Origin: Capitella teleta
Taxonomy: Eukaryota; Annelida; Polychaeta; Capitellidae
DNA length: 64,000 nt
Assembly: GCA_000328365.1 (NCBI GenBank)
Contig: KB293048.1
Location: forward strand, 266,629 to 330,628
Direction of reading: 5' to 3'
A model generated the notes under the pieces. That model saw nothing but the letters and a program-made list of their open reading frames with translations. It was not told where the DNA came from and did no database searches. Below, in pieces: positions 51,210 through 64,000 of the stretch (the stretch's first letter is position 1; every line of letters begins with the position of its first letter). A program made the position numbers and the translations under genes.

Positions 51210-52190
51210 TGGGAAGCTGAATTCACCCAAGTTCGCGTAGTGCTTTTGACGTTGCTCGCAGTCAAATTAGCCGTTTTTGGAGTCGGTACAAGGAAACTGG
51301 GTCAGTAAAAGATCGTCCCTGATCAGGAAGGCCGAGGATGACGACTTTGCGACAAGATCGCTACATCCGGAATCAGCATGCATCTCCGGAACAGATTCCA
51401 ATCAGCAACTGAGACTGCAACAACTACCGTGGGTTTGCATGACCGTCTCATCAGCGAACACACTGTCCGAAGACGCTTAGAAACTGCAGGGATGAATGCC
51501 CGACGGCCTCTACAAGCCACCATTCTGTCGTACCAGAACAGGAAGAACGGGGTTATTTGGGCAGGGAGAACACAGAGGCTGACTTTGCAGCAAATATTAC
51601 TATATGGGGAAGAGTTCTTTTCAGTGACGAGTCGCGTTTTTGTTGTTCGGTAGCCGATGGTCGTCAAAGAATATGGCGACGCAAGAGAGAACGCTATGTC
51701 AGAGCCTGTATCCAGGAGTACAACCGCTGGGGTGGTCCAAGCGTCATGGTTTGGGCGGGAATCACCATGGAGCACAGAACAGATCTCGTCATAGTGCAGG
51801 GGAACATCACTGTTTGTCGTTACATCGATGAAATCCTGACACCTCACGTCCTTCTCTTCATGGAGGCACACCCAGATATCGTTTTTTTTCCAACAAGACA
51901 ACGCTTGGCCGCATGCAGCAGCTGTGACTTGAGGTTTTTTGGACGAAAATGAGGTCGCCGTCGTTTCTTGGGTACCATATTTCCCAGATCTGAAGCCCAT
52001 CGAGCATTCATGGGATGTTTTAGGGAGAAGAACAATGATCAGAAGGCCAACCACCCGTGACGCGCTCATCCGCATCCTACGTCAAGAATGGCTCGCCATC
52101 CCACAGGAGACGATCATGAGTTTAATCCAGAGCATGAGAAGAAGGTGCACTGCGTGTATTGAGGCGCATGGAGGCCACACCAGTTACTGA
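51210..52190 (+). mobile_element. Tc1-family transposase, inactivated
   Basis: Pieces in shifting frames follow the Tc1 order: helix-turn-helix region (RSQISRFWSRYKETGSVKDR, then a stop, SGRPRMTTLRQDRYIR), LRNRFQSATETATTT, HTVRRRLETAGMNARRP, first catalytic Asp in FSDESRF, WGGPSVMVWAGIT, second Asp in QQDNAWPHAAAVT, and the Glu in WVPYFPDLKPIEHSWDVLG. The spacing of second Asp to Glu fits DD34E. The usual end GGHTSY and a stop close the gene. An in-frame stop and at least three frame changes make it dead. Terminal inverted repeats were not located. Confidence 0.93.
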
Positions 52191-53889
52191 ACTGATCTGC
52201 GACTTTCAAGATTGACCCCTCTTTGGTTTAATTAGTTTGTCATTAACACTCCGGAACTTTTGTGTTTGTCTTCATTGCATTAGACACAGTAAACATCACA
52301 CTTGCAATACCCAAGCATTGTAATCAGAATAATTTAATCACAATATACCTAATTTGTGGATTTACTATTGTTGCAAAATTAAAGTTGTATATAAGACAAC
52401 GGCGTCCATGCGATTAACTATTATATTGTATAGACGCCAATCTCACAGAATAAGAAATCACGACCATTCATGTTTTACTCATTCTTTCAATGTAACTCAG
52501 ACCCTTGCTTTGATCCTGTATTCGTGGCCTCAGCCAATAAGCACAATTTATGCCCCTCAAACCACGGCAATTCTTTATGGATCCACTCTCTCCATTTGTC
52601 TGTTTTAGAACCACTGAGCGGTGCCACCACTCTTATCAAGTACCAAGTTAAGAGAGCAATGGCCGCATTGCGTTTTATCGCAAAAGTTACCACTGCGGTG
52701 AATCGTGTAGAGTGAGGAAATGCTGCTCCGGCCGATTACACACGGGTGAGGCGTTCGTTGTTGACTTCTGACAATTTTTTGTTGCGTTGTATCGTATGGG
52801 TTCGTTGCTCGATATAACCCGGAAACGTCCAATATGTCAACTTCCACTAGATTATGTCATCAAGGCTGAAGTACTTTTGTAAATGGTTTATATTGGGTGA
52901 ACATTTTAAAATCTCATTGTAACAAAGTTCAGTGAATAATTATAGCTTTGTAAGGGCTCAACTAATCAACAAGTTATTCCATCTCATTCCATTTCATCGA
53001 GATCGCCTGCTTGACTCATGTCTCATTCATATTTCAAACTCTCTATAATTATAAGAAGCATTTTCATTCCTTTGAAACAGATCAAATCGAATCTCTTATA
53101 ATGTGTTCATCTTTATAGCTTCTATACATTTTCTTTTCAGCTTGTGTATAGATAAATCTTGTGTGTTTTGGAATAATATTGATAAGTAATGCATAATTCT
53201 ATAACTACAGAACCCCATCAGACGTTGTTGTAACATCACACGAGTAGAAATACATGCTTATCACGCCGTCTAATTTTGAATCATTCTGATAGAGGCTGAT
53301 ATCAGCACAGTTGCCGCTATGAGTAATAAGACGCAGGCCAATTCCGATATACAACGTGCACAAGTAAGTTCTTACAGTAAAGTTTAAAGGTAAGAAACAT
53401 TTCCCCTTCTCTTGAGAAAGGAGACCGAATTATCTTCAGTGTGCACGGTTCTGAACTCGTATTGGGACTCAGGACTCGGGTGTCTGGAGGGTAGTAATTT
53501 TGGCGTTGTGATGTTTACAGGGAACAGAATAATGGGACTGGAACATTCGGCTATTTTGATTTCTAGGGAAGGTGAGAGAGGTTGTGTGAGAGAGATTTGG
53601 TGAGGGTGTGCGTGAGTGGGTGCAGGGGAGGGGACGTCCAAAAGAGACGGGGCGATTACTACTTCATACTCCCTGTCCTCAATGTTTCATGTCGGTAAAT
53701 TGTTCACTTTGTCTAATCTCACCGCTACTCACATATTTTCAAGCAATTCCGCCGCCTACTTCTACGCACATACCGGTAATGTTGTACAATTACACAACTT
53801 CTTAGAAAATCATAACGTCAAATGACAGTGCCGCCCTTAAATGCGTTATGATTCGGCATATTCTTGTCCTCATCGTAACTTATTGGTGA
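52191..53889. other. No gene seen
   Basis: Overlapping short frames on both strands at 52354-52850 and 53384-53825, without family resemblance or splice logic. Confidence 0.35.
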
Positions 53890-54270
53890 ACGCGCATAAG
53901 AGCCATTGTCTTTTTGATTACTACTCGTTAAAAGTGGCTATACCCACAATTTAACCCCCGGCTTGCTCCATGGCCAAAGTTCTCTGTTCATTGGTCTCTG
54001 GCGCTACTGAAAAGAAGCACTGGCACACACCGATGAAAAATAACCCCTATTTTGGTACATCCATTTCACTCGATTTCACATGACGTCACTCAGAATTCCC
54101 AAGATGGCTCACAAGTGTGCCTGTGTCATTATATATATATGACTAGGGAATCATGGCCAGTGAAAGTTCGCTGATGCCAATATCCAAATTAATGTATCTA
54201 TAGCAAGGCTTATATACAGACTTCGATTGCTGATCAAGTAATGTCCGCTTGATCGCTATGCTCAGAGATA
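53890..54270. repeat. Low-copy local repeat, copy A
   Basis: Segments here (ACTCGTTAAAAGTGGCTAT, CAAAGTTC, ATGTCCGCTTGATCGCTATG) reappear in the same order at 58685-58850 and partly at 57625-57690. Diverged copies of one block. Confidence 0.55.
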
Positions 54271-54378
54271 TGATAAGATATAGATAAAGTATTCTATTGC
54301 AATTTTGGCCTCGCGGATGGATTAAGTCATCTGTAGGTATCCAACCGGTCCAGGATACTACACTAATTAACACATTCA

Positions 54379-54446
54379 CCGCCAAACACGGAGATTTCCG
54401 TGCTTGCGTGCCCAACGCTTCTCCGCCAAACACGGAGATTTCCGTG
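54379..54446. repeat. Duplicated hairpin motif
   Basis: The 24-base string beginning CCGCCAAACACGGAGATTTC occurs at 54379-54402 and 54423-54446. Each contains the self-complementary CACGGA-GATT-TCCGTG. Probably part of a transposon end; the family was not identified. Confidence 0.7.
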
Positions 54447-54673
54447 TTTTGCACTTTTTTCTATATACGGGTGCTATAACCTCTTGCGCATCATCTCTGA
54501 AAATATCAAAGAGTTTGACCGTGTGCATCTATGATTATATCATGATTTTATGGATATGTGTTCCTAAACCAATCATTAATCCTTGTACTTCTGAAGTTTA
54601 TATAGCAGTTACCGATTGATTTGTGGTAGACCGCTGCCGAAAGCATGCAGTGAAGCGATCACGACTCGGGGGT

Positions 54674-54723
54674 NNNNNNNNNNNNNNNNNNNNNNNNNNN
54701 NNNNNNNNNNNNNNNNNNNNNNN
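54674..54723. other. Assembly gap (50 N)
   Basis: Fifty unresolved bases; the round number suggests a placeholder of unknown true length. Confidence 0.98.
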
Positions 54724-55994
54724 CGACGGGGTATCATATACACCAATCCAACTTCTAAGAGTAGAAGCTCAGGAAAGAATGTACGCCACAAGGATCCGAT
54801 ACAATTGTACTGATTTAATATACCGAAAACATACTTTACAATCCGTGCTTTGGGTGTCTGGCTGGCTTGATCGAAGTCGAGACGGCAAGTGGACTTGGGG
54901 CGTCTGTGGATGGGGGTGAGATCCTGTTTAGCTGTCAGATTTACCCATTTATATAGATCTTGGGGCGTTTGATTAATGGAGAAGCAGGTGGTTGGCGATG
55001 ACTAGTTTAAAGAGGACGATGTTTATTCTGGTTTTCGCTATTGTTCAGGACAATGGGTGTGAACTCTCGCAATCAGCTTGTCATGAACAATGCATCAGGC
55101 ATCGCGCCTGCGTCTGACTCGATCGCTAATCGTATAAATATGCCAGGGGGAAGTGGTCAGGCCATAATTGAAAATGAGCTCCAGCAAAAGGCACTGCTTC
55201 AAATCATATGCCTGGTTTTCAAGTCTAAGAAGACACACGAGGAAGGTGCATAAAGTAATTAATCCCCTTAACTGAGTTATAAGTCCGACGGATCATAACA
55301 TCATCCTGATGCGTTAGATTGTTGAGAAGTGCTCAACAGGAAGTTTCACTATGTTATCTAGCTGGGTTAGATTGTTGAGTCACTGGAAATAATCACGAAA
55401 TATCGCGAGACATCGCAAAATATCGCGAGAGTGTATCACTCAACTCTCACCCTCAAGTCTCATGAAAATAGAAAACTATTCATATGCAGGTAGTTTCAAA
55501 AATATATTAATTTTACAAGTAATGGAGATTTTCAACCTTGCGTTAAGTGTTACAAAAATGCTCTTTTCTTTAAAACTGCGATATGTGCCCAAATATTATT
55601 ATCATTTATAGTTACAACTTTATCAAAAGACTCAATAATTATCACGAGAGTATGCTTAACAACACCAACGCAATTGGCAGGAAACAGATAACCCATTTGT
55701 GTTAATCCCCTTGTTTCAGTTGGATTCTGATTCTGCTCTGACACAACGATGTTGAAGCATTAAAAGGACCGCGCTGAAACGATGTAATCCAGTGATCAGC
55801 AGATAAACTACTGCACCGTTTAATCGGTCGCTTATACTTGACTATTTGATTGATTCGGTTCGATGGAGAAAAGCCTCTGACAAACTTTGATTGACAAACA
55901 TTGATCATTTTGCACTGTACAATTAATTGCGTAGATGGAGTCACGGGCATTTGTTTAAGGTTGTGATATGACAATCTTGTCTGCCAATTAATTG
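54724..55994. other. No gene firmly supported
   Basis: A 39-codon frame at 54998-55117 has a hydrophobic N-terminus and four cysteines (see findings) but no other support. The remainder is AT-rich with chance frames. Confidence 0.3.
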
Positions 55995-56225
55995 CAATGA
56001 GGCCTATGGATTTATCACCAATCAAGCACCGACTTCCGCTTCCATTGAGCTTTGTTTAGAATAGAAAATGTTATACTCTCGTCACTCCATCAGCAGCGCC
56101 AGTGAATCGGCGTTGAAAGCTGATGAACGAAAACGACATAGCTTTGAAATCCATGGGCTGTCACTTACCCTGCGTAGAGTTATCAAAGTAAAGCTATGTC
56201 AGAGTAAGTCAAATGCTCTTGGGGA
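55995..56225 (+). repeat. Dispersed repeat, copy B, open in one frame
   Basis: Partner of 2290-2515. It shares ERKRH, RVIK and KLCQSKSN in an open frame and ends in the same donor-like AGA|GTAAGT. The family is unrecognised. Confidence 0.5.
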
Positions 56226-56639
56226 TAAATATGTGTTAATTTCCTTCCATCATTTAACCTCACAATTCGTGACTCATCACACCGCACTATTTAATGACTC
56301 AATTTTACGGTCAAAATACTGTTGAATTTGGTTTGCGATTGAGCGAAAATAACTAGCAAAATTCATAGATAAAAGTATTCAAATAAAGCCAATTTAATGA
56401 CATTCCTCCTGATCAACCTTTTTCTTCACTCAAGTCACAATGCAAAACATTTGGGGCAAAAATCCCAAAAATAATTTTAAGTGACGCAATATTTCAGCAG
56501 CGTAATGGAGGAGAATGGAAATGCCTCTTGGAAATGCCACAACCGTTCATCCCGCCGCTACACCGAAACGTACTACTGCCTGCCGGAGATTCCACGGCAA
56601 TAATTGGTTTATATTTACTATTAGGTCTATGGCTATAGT

Positions 56640-57690
56640 TAACAAGTACTGCAAATCAACCATGGGCATCTGTGTCCCCATTGAGTGCCATGGTTATGTG
56701 TCTGTCTGTTTGTCCTTAAGCAATTGAGCAAGCCCTCCCCCTTTCTCTTTCCCTTCTCCTTGTTCTATAAATCGTTAAAAGAACAGAGAAGAAGCGGGTA
56801 ACAAAGCTCGTGTAAATTAGGTTAGTTATTCTATTTATCTTCAATGTGTATATTTGATGTTGAATTATGCATTAAATATTTAACGCACAATTCAATACCG
56901 AAAATAATTAATTATACACATTGAATATATATCGAATAACTGATATATACTCAACCACTAGCTTAACTAGCTGGCAACTATTATAGTCTTTATCCGTGGT
57001 TAAATAACACTAATGTATAAACAATCGAAATTTATCTCCATCGCAAGAGCTGAACACATGTTTACTTTGCCAGATATCACTGTATAATTCGTTGAGACAT
57101 ACTGAGAAGAGTTCCTTTTTTGCTTTCCCCCAGATGGTACATCTAAATGGGGTTATAGTTCCGCATGCGTTTGCCAGTTGCCCGAATCTGGGAAGACAGT
57201 TTGCAGACTGCGAAACCATTCTTATTCGAATTCCATTTTGAGAATCAAGACCCGATTTCCTGGACACTGAATGTGTCTTTTTTTTTTTTTTTTTTCCGAC
57301 AGCGGAAGCAGATTTGTCAGTAGAACCATCGATCAGTGATCACAAAAGGTCACGTGATAAGGAATTATTCCACGTGCATATATGCCCACGTGCTCACCAT
57401 GCAGTGTTATCAGGCAAGTAAAACATTTTCACCTGACATAATACTTGTACTCATTATTAGTTATTACTGTGTAATAACACGTTAAATGCAGGTTGCAAAA
57501 AAGAATCAAGTGTTTCTGTCAGATATGCATTCATGGGGAGAATTTCACTTGATCGACTTCTTAAAATAAAAGCAATACCAGAACACGGAAACTTCTGGCT
57601 CCAAATTAATCCGTCATTCTGAGTCGTTGTCTTTTTGTTTTGTTTTTACTCGTTAAAATGCACCATAGTGCCTATGACGACAATTGAAAC
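56640..57690. repeat. Low-copy local repeat, copy B (two blocks)
   Basis: 56640-57190 matches 58840-59640 in several blocks (CATGGGCATCTG, ATTGAGTGCCAT, AACAGAGAAGAAGCGGG, AAGAGCTGAACACA). 57540-57690 matches 58602-58720. The two are separated by unrelated insertions. No coding potential seen. Confidence 0.6.
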
Positions 57691-58487
57691 CCCTTAATAA
57701 CTTTTGCGCGTTAAATTCCTTGTGTCACGCGTGGTTTGGTAACTTGGGGAGCAAGGTTAACGCGAGTTGTTATTTAATTTTGGCTTTAATGCTCGCTTGC
57801 ATATACGTTTTGATATGTTCAACATTGTACTATGAATGTTGTATATGATTGGGGCAAACTGAGTCAATGAGCAGTTTTAGTGGATGCAAATAATTATAAT
57901 GATGATGATTGATCAGGCTATTATTATGAATGATAAATAAATATAGAAGATAGAATTTATTTTTATTTTTATGAAGCGTAAAATTCGCAAAGTGCTCAAA
58001 AACGCTGCGGCATGGAACACATTATTTGAAGCATAAATATTGTTGACCGATAAAACATGAGTGATACAACAAGGGAATAGCAAGATATAAAAAGATGATC
58101 TTTAAAAACAGATAAAGATTGTGTTGCACGAATGAAAAAGAATAATTGGTTCCATAAATGAGGTGCGACATGACTATAAGAAGTAGCGTAATCTGGTGAA
58201 AGTAACACATATAAAAACGTATTGCGATTGCATCCCCGGATTAAAATCAGAGGGGTAAAGAGTTAGAAATTCGCTCAGGTGACATACAGTTCATGAAGGT
58301 ATCAAAGTCATAAAGTTAATTTAAAAATCAATTCGCCGCCTAATAGGTTGTCAGTAAAGCCGCCTTTATCAATAATTATTCATATATATCTTCCTTCAAT
58401 GCACGTGTTGGTTTCGCCTTGGTCGCTCTGCATGCGTATTCCTCTCAATCAACATGCAACTGTTGCAATTGTTGTACGCAATACGTA
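57691..58487. other. No gene seen
   Basis: AT-rich; short frames only. Confidence 0.35.
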
Positions 58488-58600
58488 TGTGTAGAGGCCT
58501 CAGTATAATGTTCTTCGTGGTTCAGATGTCTTCTTTGATTCCTTTCCTAACTTGTGCAGTCTTAAGAGGACAAGGCAGCCACGATGTTCTACAGTTGGCA
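58488..58600 (+). pseudogene. Fragment of alkylsulfatase-like exon 4
   Basis: CCTCAGTATAATGTTCTTCG and the following bases to about 58595 match exon 4 of the alkylsulfatase-like gene (48808-48905) at about 90% identity, reading PQYNVLRGSDVFFDSFPNLC. A small insertion after SL shifts the frame, and the match ends soon after. A relic of a duplicated gene copy 10 kb downstream of the intact one. Confidence 0.88.
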
Positions 58601-59640
58601 GCTTGATCGGATTCATAAAAGCAAAGCAATACGAGAATATGGAAAGTTATGGCTCCGGATTCATCCACCTATCTTCATATCAGTGCCGCTGTATTTTTTA
58701 TACTAGTTAAAATGGCTATGCCGATAATTGAACACTCTGCTTGCTCTACTTCCAAAGTTCACTGATGCCATTGTCCAAATTATTGAATGGAGCTATAATT
58801 ATGCAAAGTTCAATTGTTGATTAGGCGATATCCGCTTGATTGTTATGATTAAAAGGTGCTGCACATTAATCATGGGCATCTGCGTCCCTATTGAGTGCCA
58901 TAGTTGCGTGTTTGTCTGCTTCTCTTTCTCATGCAACTGAACAACCGATCCTGTCCTCATTTCCCTTCTTCTTGTTCTATTAATTGTCAAAAGAACAGAG
59001 GAGAAGCGGGAAGACAAAGCTCGTGTAAATCAGGTTAGTTAGTCGAATGAACATTCAATGTGGTTTGATGTTAAATTTTGCGTTAAAGATTTAACACACA
59101 ATTCAACACCGAAAAATACGCATTGAAGATAAATCGAATAACCAATGTCAATGTCTATATCAGTGGTTCGATAATAATAATAAATCGAGATTCTAATTTT
59201 TTTTCTCCTACCCAAGAGCTGAACACAATGCATGAAAGCAACATGGTCGCTGATCTTTAGCGGTTGGAATTAGTGCCTCAAAGATGATAGTTCTTGTGCA
59301 ATTTGGGATCTTTAGGACCTCACATTTGCAGACATCTTCTACGAAGTTGGTCTCTTTGATTATTTAAATGGAAAGCAGCGCCTTTATCTGCGTCCTTCAT
59401 CGGTTCTTTCTTCTTCAAGACGCTATTCCGCACCAGGAACCCCTTCTATAACCCTACGACCATCTGATTGTAACTGATAAGAATCAACAATAATTCATCT
59501 TCTTGTTTGGCGTGTGGCTCTATTAAAGTGCCAAAGTGTATAAGTGTGCTTTAAACCGATGCAAAATGATCAGTGAAAGGAGGCTATCTCTCAGATGATA
59601 CATCTATATGGAGTTATAATTCTGTATGTGCTTTCCCCTC
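58601..59640. repeat. Low-copy local repeat, copy C
   Basis: The counterpart of blocks at 53890-54270 and 56640-57690. It directly abuts the alkylsulfatase fragment, linking the repeat family to duplication of that locus. Confidence 0.6.
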
Positions 59641-62600
59641 CATGTGTTTGGCATATGGGCGTTGCATATACTAGCAAAAATGTATACACTTATCATAATG
59701 GTATAGCATACTAATTCACGACTGACCTTCATTTCAAACTCACCTGACATTTTAAGACCGATTAGCCAAGACTCTTCTCTTGCTCTGAAGATTGAAACCA
59801 AGCCACATACTGATTGTCCTATAAACTGTTAGGAAGGGAAACAAAACATGATATTGCGTCATTTTTAGGCTCCGAATTCTGTTCGTTTGTTTGGCACTTT
59901 GTTGTTGCTTGAAGGCCACTCCATTACAGGTTATTAAGAAGTGGCCCTGAGAATTTCCATCAATGAGTCAATTCATGGAAATACCATTGTTTACAGGTGG
60001 CATGTGATATAGCCGCGATCAAAGGGCTGGAAAAGGCTTGTTTGTTGAGAGCCTCCTGGATCCATGCAATTTCAAAGTTCATTTGTAGGTATATATGTAT
60101 ATGTATACATGGCAATTGTGCACTTATTAGTACAGGTAGAATAATAGTTAGTGAATAATAGATCCATTGAAGTGATCGGACTGACAGTCATGCTTTCAGT
60201 ACGAGAGGCGAATTCTTGAGGATAAAAACAAACATCACATGCCCCTGACTACCTCGGACGCCCATTTGTGAGAATCAGGGACCTTGCATCAAAAATCAGG
60301 ATAATATATTCAATAGACTAACGGTGTGTTGTGGCATTTCATCTGTGAACCATGTCTGATGTTATGATGAAAACTCTTGAATAAATAACTCAATTTTCTT
60401 GTCTTATCTCTTTCAACTATGCTGCAACACGAAGTTCATAGAATTGGAGATCCATTTATTGAATCTATGATTTAACGTGTGTCTATTTACCTAATCATGC
60501 GATAACCAACATTCCGACCCATTGCTGTCTCCCTCAAGTAATGCGCGTAATACTGGAGTTTCTAAAAATAATATGAATGAACACGAACAAACGCCAGTAA
60601 AAATAATTGTACATGGAAGACAAAAAGGCAAATAAAAGCGAAAAAGCTTCTGCTTACCTTTGAAATATATTTGAGAGAAACTGATTAAGTGGCATTTATT
60701 TTCTCATTTGTCCTCATAATAAATAACATCCAAATAATTGTTTCTTATTTCGATGCTGTGCAACGATTTTTTTTTTTACTATTTCTCACGGTCTGACAAT
60801 ATGTATAAATGATAAAGAGGTTTATGCCTCTATGATCGTTTGAGGTCTCTTTGGACGGAAACTCATTTGAGCTGAAATCTTGGCCTCCATACAACAATAT
60901 GAATCAGAAGAGATGAGGAAAGTTCTCTCGTGGAATTGGGTCTATATGTTCCTTATATTCCTTCTTAGCTTCATAGTGTATTTGGCAATATCTCCATAAT
61001 CTCGGGCAAACATGATCTCACAATACGAAAGTTTCCGTAGACTCACGATTAATGATTTATGCCATTAAATTATATTTGTCTATTTGTGAATTTCATTAGA
61101 CATGTCATCTCCTCCGTGACTGAAGCTGCATACAGACACGGTCCAAATCCTCAGAATAATATCTGTATTCTCTGCTCGTTCGCTGATGTTGCATAGTTTG
61201 CGAGGGATAACAATATTACATCAGGTGGCATCCGTAGCGGAAAGATCAATGCCATATCAGAGGAAGATGTTTCCGTTACGATACGATTCTCAGCTTTTCA
61301 CATACAATCCCGGTCAACTGCATTTTCTGACAACACAACAACACTCCTTCTGCTTGGCTAATTGTAACCGTTATTTCGATACTGAAATACCCAGAGCCTC
61401 ATTTTGTTATATTTCTGGCTATCGCAGAAATGTCTGTAAAACTCGAGTCATTGATCTTTTTTTCGCCATAATTGTTTTCAAAACAACTCCTAGCATATTT
61501 AAACCATTTTGTTTTGCTTTGGGTTATTCCGATGACCTTGCTTAAGCTTCTCTTCCTGATATGATAACGTGTATCGAGTTCTTCGCATAATATGATGGGG
61601 TGCTGTTCATTCTAATCTAGAGGCCAATTAGGACACGACGTTAAAGTATGGAAGCAGAATTACGCAGAGGTCGCGTGTCGCTCAATGGTGTGTTGCTCAA
61701 TGATACGGTAATCTTGTATGACATACAAGGAATGACTGAAATTGCTTTCTTACCTTACAGGATGTGTTAAAATGTGGATTGCAACATGAGATGCTCCGAA
61801 CGGTCATTCGAACCACGTCCACCCTAATGTCCTCTTCTCACGCGATGTGCATTCACTTCTGATCAGTATCCGAACAAAGTCTTGTGATGCAAATGTCACT
61901 GACCACTCCATGCACATCTGATGAAATCGAAACATCTTTCAGATGCAATCAGTGACACCCTCTTCTTGCCTTCGAAAGCAATCATGTTTCCAAGTCATAT
62001 CAACCAACAGTTACAAGGACATCGAAAAATAGGGGACTCTAATTTCATTTTTCAACTCTGAGACATCGAAAGGTAATATAAAAAATAAGTCAAATAATTA
62101 AATATAAATAATTACATATTTATAACAAATCATTGATGATCGGCTCTCTTTGCATTGTTGTGATGTGCGTAGTAACAAAATAATTAATTAATGACGCATT
62201 AATTTGGAAAAAAAATATCATATTGTTTAGACTGCAGATGCCTTCTTGAGCAACACAGTAAATTTAACATTGAGTCTTGAATCTCAAATTGAGTCTTGAG
62301 TCTCAAATCAACGATGGGCGCCATTGTCCGAAATCAATTATTTAAAACAAAGCTAATCAAGCGTAGAAAGATTCTTCAGGACGCCTGAAAATCCTTGAAG
62401 TTGGTCTAAACAGAATTCCTCAACCTGTTTTTCCTAAATCAAATTATTCGTTGAGGTCCTTGATGGTTTCCTAGAAATCGGTTCATCGTGAATCTTAATC
62501 GTTGTCTGAGAATCTAATCAGATTACGAAGTCTGGTCTGGGTGTCATGGCCACTTTGATTCCCAAATCGACTCACATTGCTCCTCGGTCACCTTTGACCC

Positions 62601-62918
62601 CCCAGGGAACGTCGGAGCGCAAAATTAGTAAACAAATCAAACGAGACGATTTCAAGCCTCCCTAAAATCGTGAGTATGATTTGGCGATGGAACTCCAGAT
62701 AGGTAGCCCGGGACCGGGGTTTTATCCTCTTGTGCTCACTGAACATTCGCAGAAATAAGGAAGACAATACTCGACCAGGATTCATCGGATGATATTCACA
62801 TCACCGTCTTAGAATTGTCGCTCAGAGAATCACAGTATGTTCTCTGTGTTTATATTAGGACAATGTAGTTACTGAACATGAGAAACAACAGTGAACAAGT
62901 CCCAATTGTGGAATAAAA
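59641..62918. other. No gene seen
   Basis: The longest frame, 119 codons at 61186-61545 on the + strand, has no recognisable domain or splice context. Other frames are short. Confidence 0.4.
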
Positions 62919-63054
<136 letters not shown>

Positions 63055-64000
63055 ACGAAACAAAGCTAGCAAAAACGTGCAAGGTTGTTTCTTGTGATCT
63101 CAGGATCAAAGTCAATGTCACTTTCAAAGGAGCATTGCGAGCAATTTCCTGCTGTTTTATGTTTTATGTAGGTTTTTGCCAACATGTTTTAGGGGTGCAT
63201 TAACCTAATTATGTACCACACGAGATCACACGGCATAACCTTTTGAAAAAAGATTAATTTCAAGCAAAATTAATACTTGATATATTATTCGTTTGCTTGT
63301 AATAGCTATGCGATATTTCCGCTATAATGCTATTTTCCGATTCACTGCTTGGACAAAAAGGGTAACTCGATAAAAACAGCTGATTACTCGTTCTGAGGTT
63401 ATCTTACTTCATGCATTTTTTAGTTGAAGCGGCACATGGCATTTATAATGGTTTCAGTTGATTGGGAATTGATGTTTTGAATTTTTGATTTGAGAGTAAT
63501 TTGAATTGTTGATTAAATCAGCAGTCTTGCCGTTGCTATTTCTGATTGCAAGGGTTTCCATGTCACACAAGATAAATTGGTGTCCCTCCGAATGCTCGTT
63601 TGCGTCAGACTTGAATGCAAACAAAATAAGCTTTGCGGATTTTATGTGTAGATGGTTTGAATATCAATGTTGGTAAAAAAAAAAAAAAAAAAAAAACCAA
63701 AACAAATCTAAACCTTTTAAATATTCTTTTATTCTTTTATCTCCATCGAATTACGGTTTCGTTATCAATGTGAGCCGAGACGAAAAACATTGATATCATG
63801 ATTATCGTCGTTGGTTGATGGATCGGTTTCGGTATCTACTATATTTATATCATTTACATAATGTTCATATATCTTTGCATGAATATATACTACCGGAGAG
63901 GTCATATTGACCTCAAATAACCGAATAATGGAAAGGTTATTTGAAGGGTTCCCGACTGAAATGGCGATTCTTTGTCACCTGAATCTGTCTGGAGATTGCA
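63055..64000. other. No gene seen
   Basis: AT-rich sequence with an A tract near 63676-63697. Nothing supported as coding. Confidence 0.4.

Noticed and set aside
61186-61545. 119-codon + strand frame
   Set aside because: No domain, no splice context, and ordinary composition for chance in AT-rich DNA.

Overview
This window is animal nuclear DNA. It is AT-rich, with introns bounded by GT/AG, long intergenic stretches packed with DNA-transposon, LINE and SINE debris, and two assembly gaps (18961-19174 and 54674-54723). The set of genes (inactive rhomboid, mitochondrial NAD kinase 2, RINT1, UBC9, GH3-domain protein, MS4A-like tetraspan, secreted chitin-binding protein, secreted alkylsulfatase-like protein) fits an invertebrate metazoan, probably marine. 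I cannot name the species or phylum. A strong signature is very short introns: most in UBC9, RINT1 and NADK2 are 44-57 nt.

Layout. 0-6 kb: a possible last exon of an unrecognised membrane protein at the left edge, then hairpin-forming repeats and a dead hAT transposase. 6-11 kb: UBC9 and RINT1 head-to-tail on the + strand, separated by a very young tRNA-derived SINE with a 15-bp target duplication. 13.4-17.9 kb: an 11-coding-exon iRhom on the - strand, convergent with RINT1. 18-19.3 kb: inverted-repeat elements and a gap. 19.7-21.7 kb: complete nine-exon NADK2 behind a promoter with NRF1-like and ETS-like sites. 22.9-25.9 kb: a mariner-type element split by a hAT element with exact 8-bp target duplication. 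26.6-27.8 kb: a GH3-domain gene with the ends but not the middle of the family fold. 28.7-30.5 kb: LINE tails and a 28-bp minisatellite with six-unit higher-order structure. 31.9-37.8 kb: MS4A-like four-pass membrane gene on the - strand, with LINE remains in its 5-kb intron. 38.7-39.4 kb: TTAA-flanked Kolobok-like element. 40.3-41.3 kb: secreted protein of four chitin-binding repeats. 43.9-46.7 kb: local repeats, an alkylsulfatase exon relic and a second mariner-type copy. 47.5-49.9 kb: alkylsulfatase-like gene whose metal-ligand motif is degenerate. 51.2-52.2 kb: dead Tc1 transposase. 53.9-59.6 kb: a low-copy local repeat family with another alkylsulfatase fragment. 59.6-64 kb: no genes seen, one long CA microsatellite.

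The genes are ordinary unlinked housekeeping and surface or secreted genes; nothing indicates an operon or a shared pathway. The most unusual items are the apparently catalytically altered alkylsulfatase with exon relics on both sides, the internally deleted GH3 gene, and the higher-order minisatellite. Exon models were built by hand from splice signals and reading-frame phase; every complete model closes in frame.
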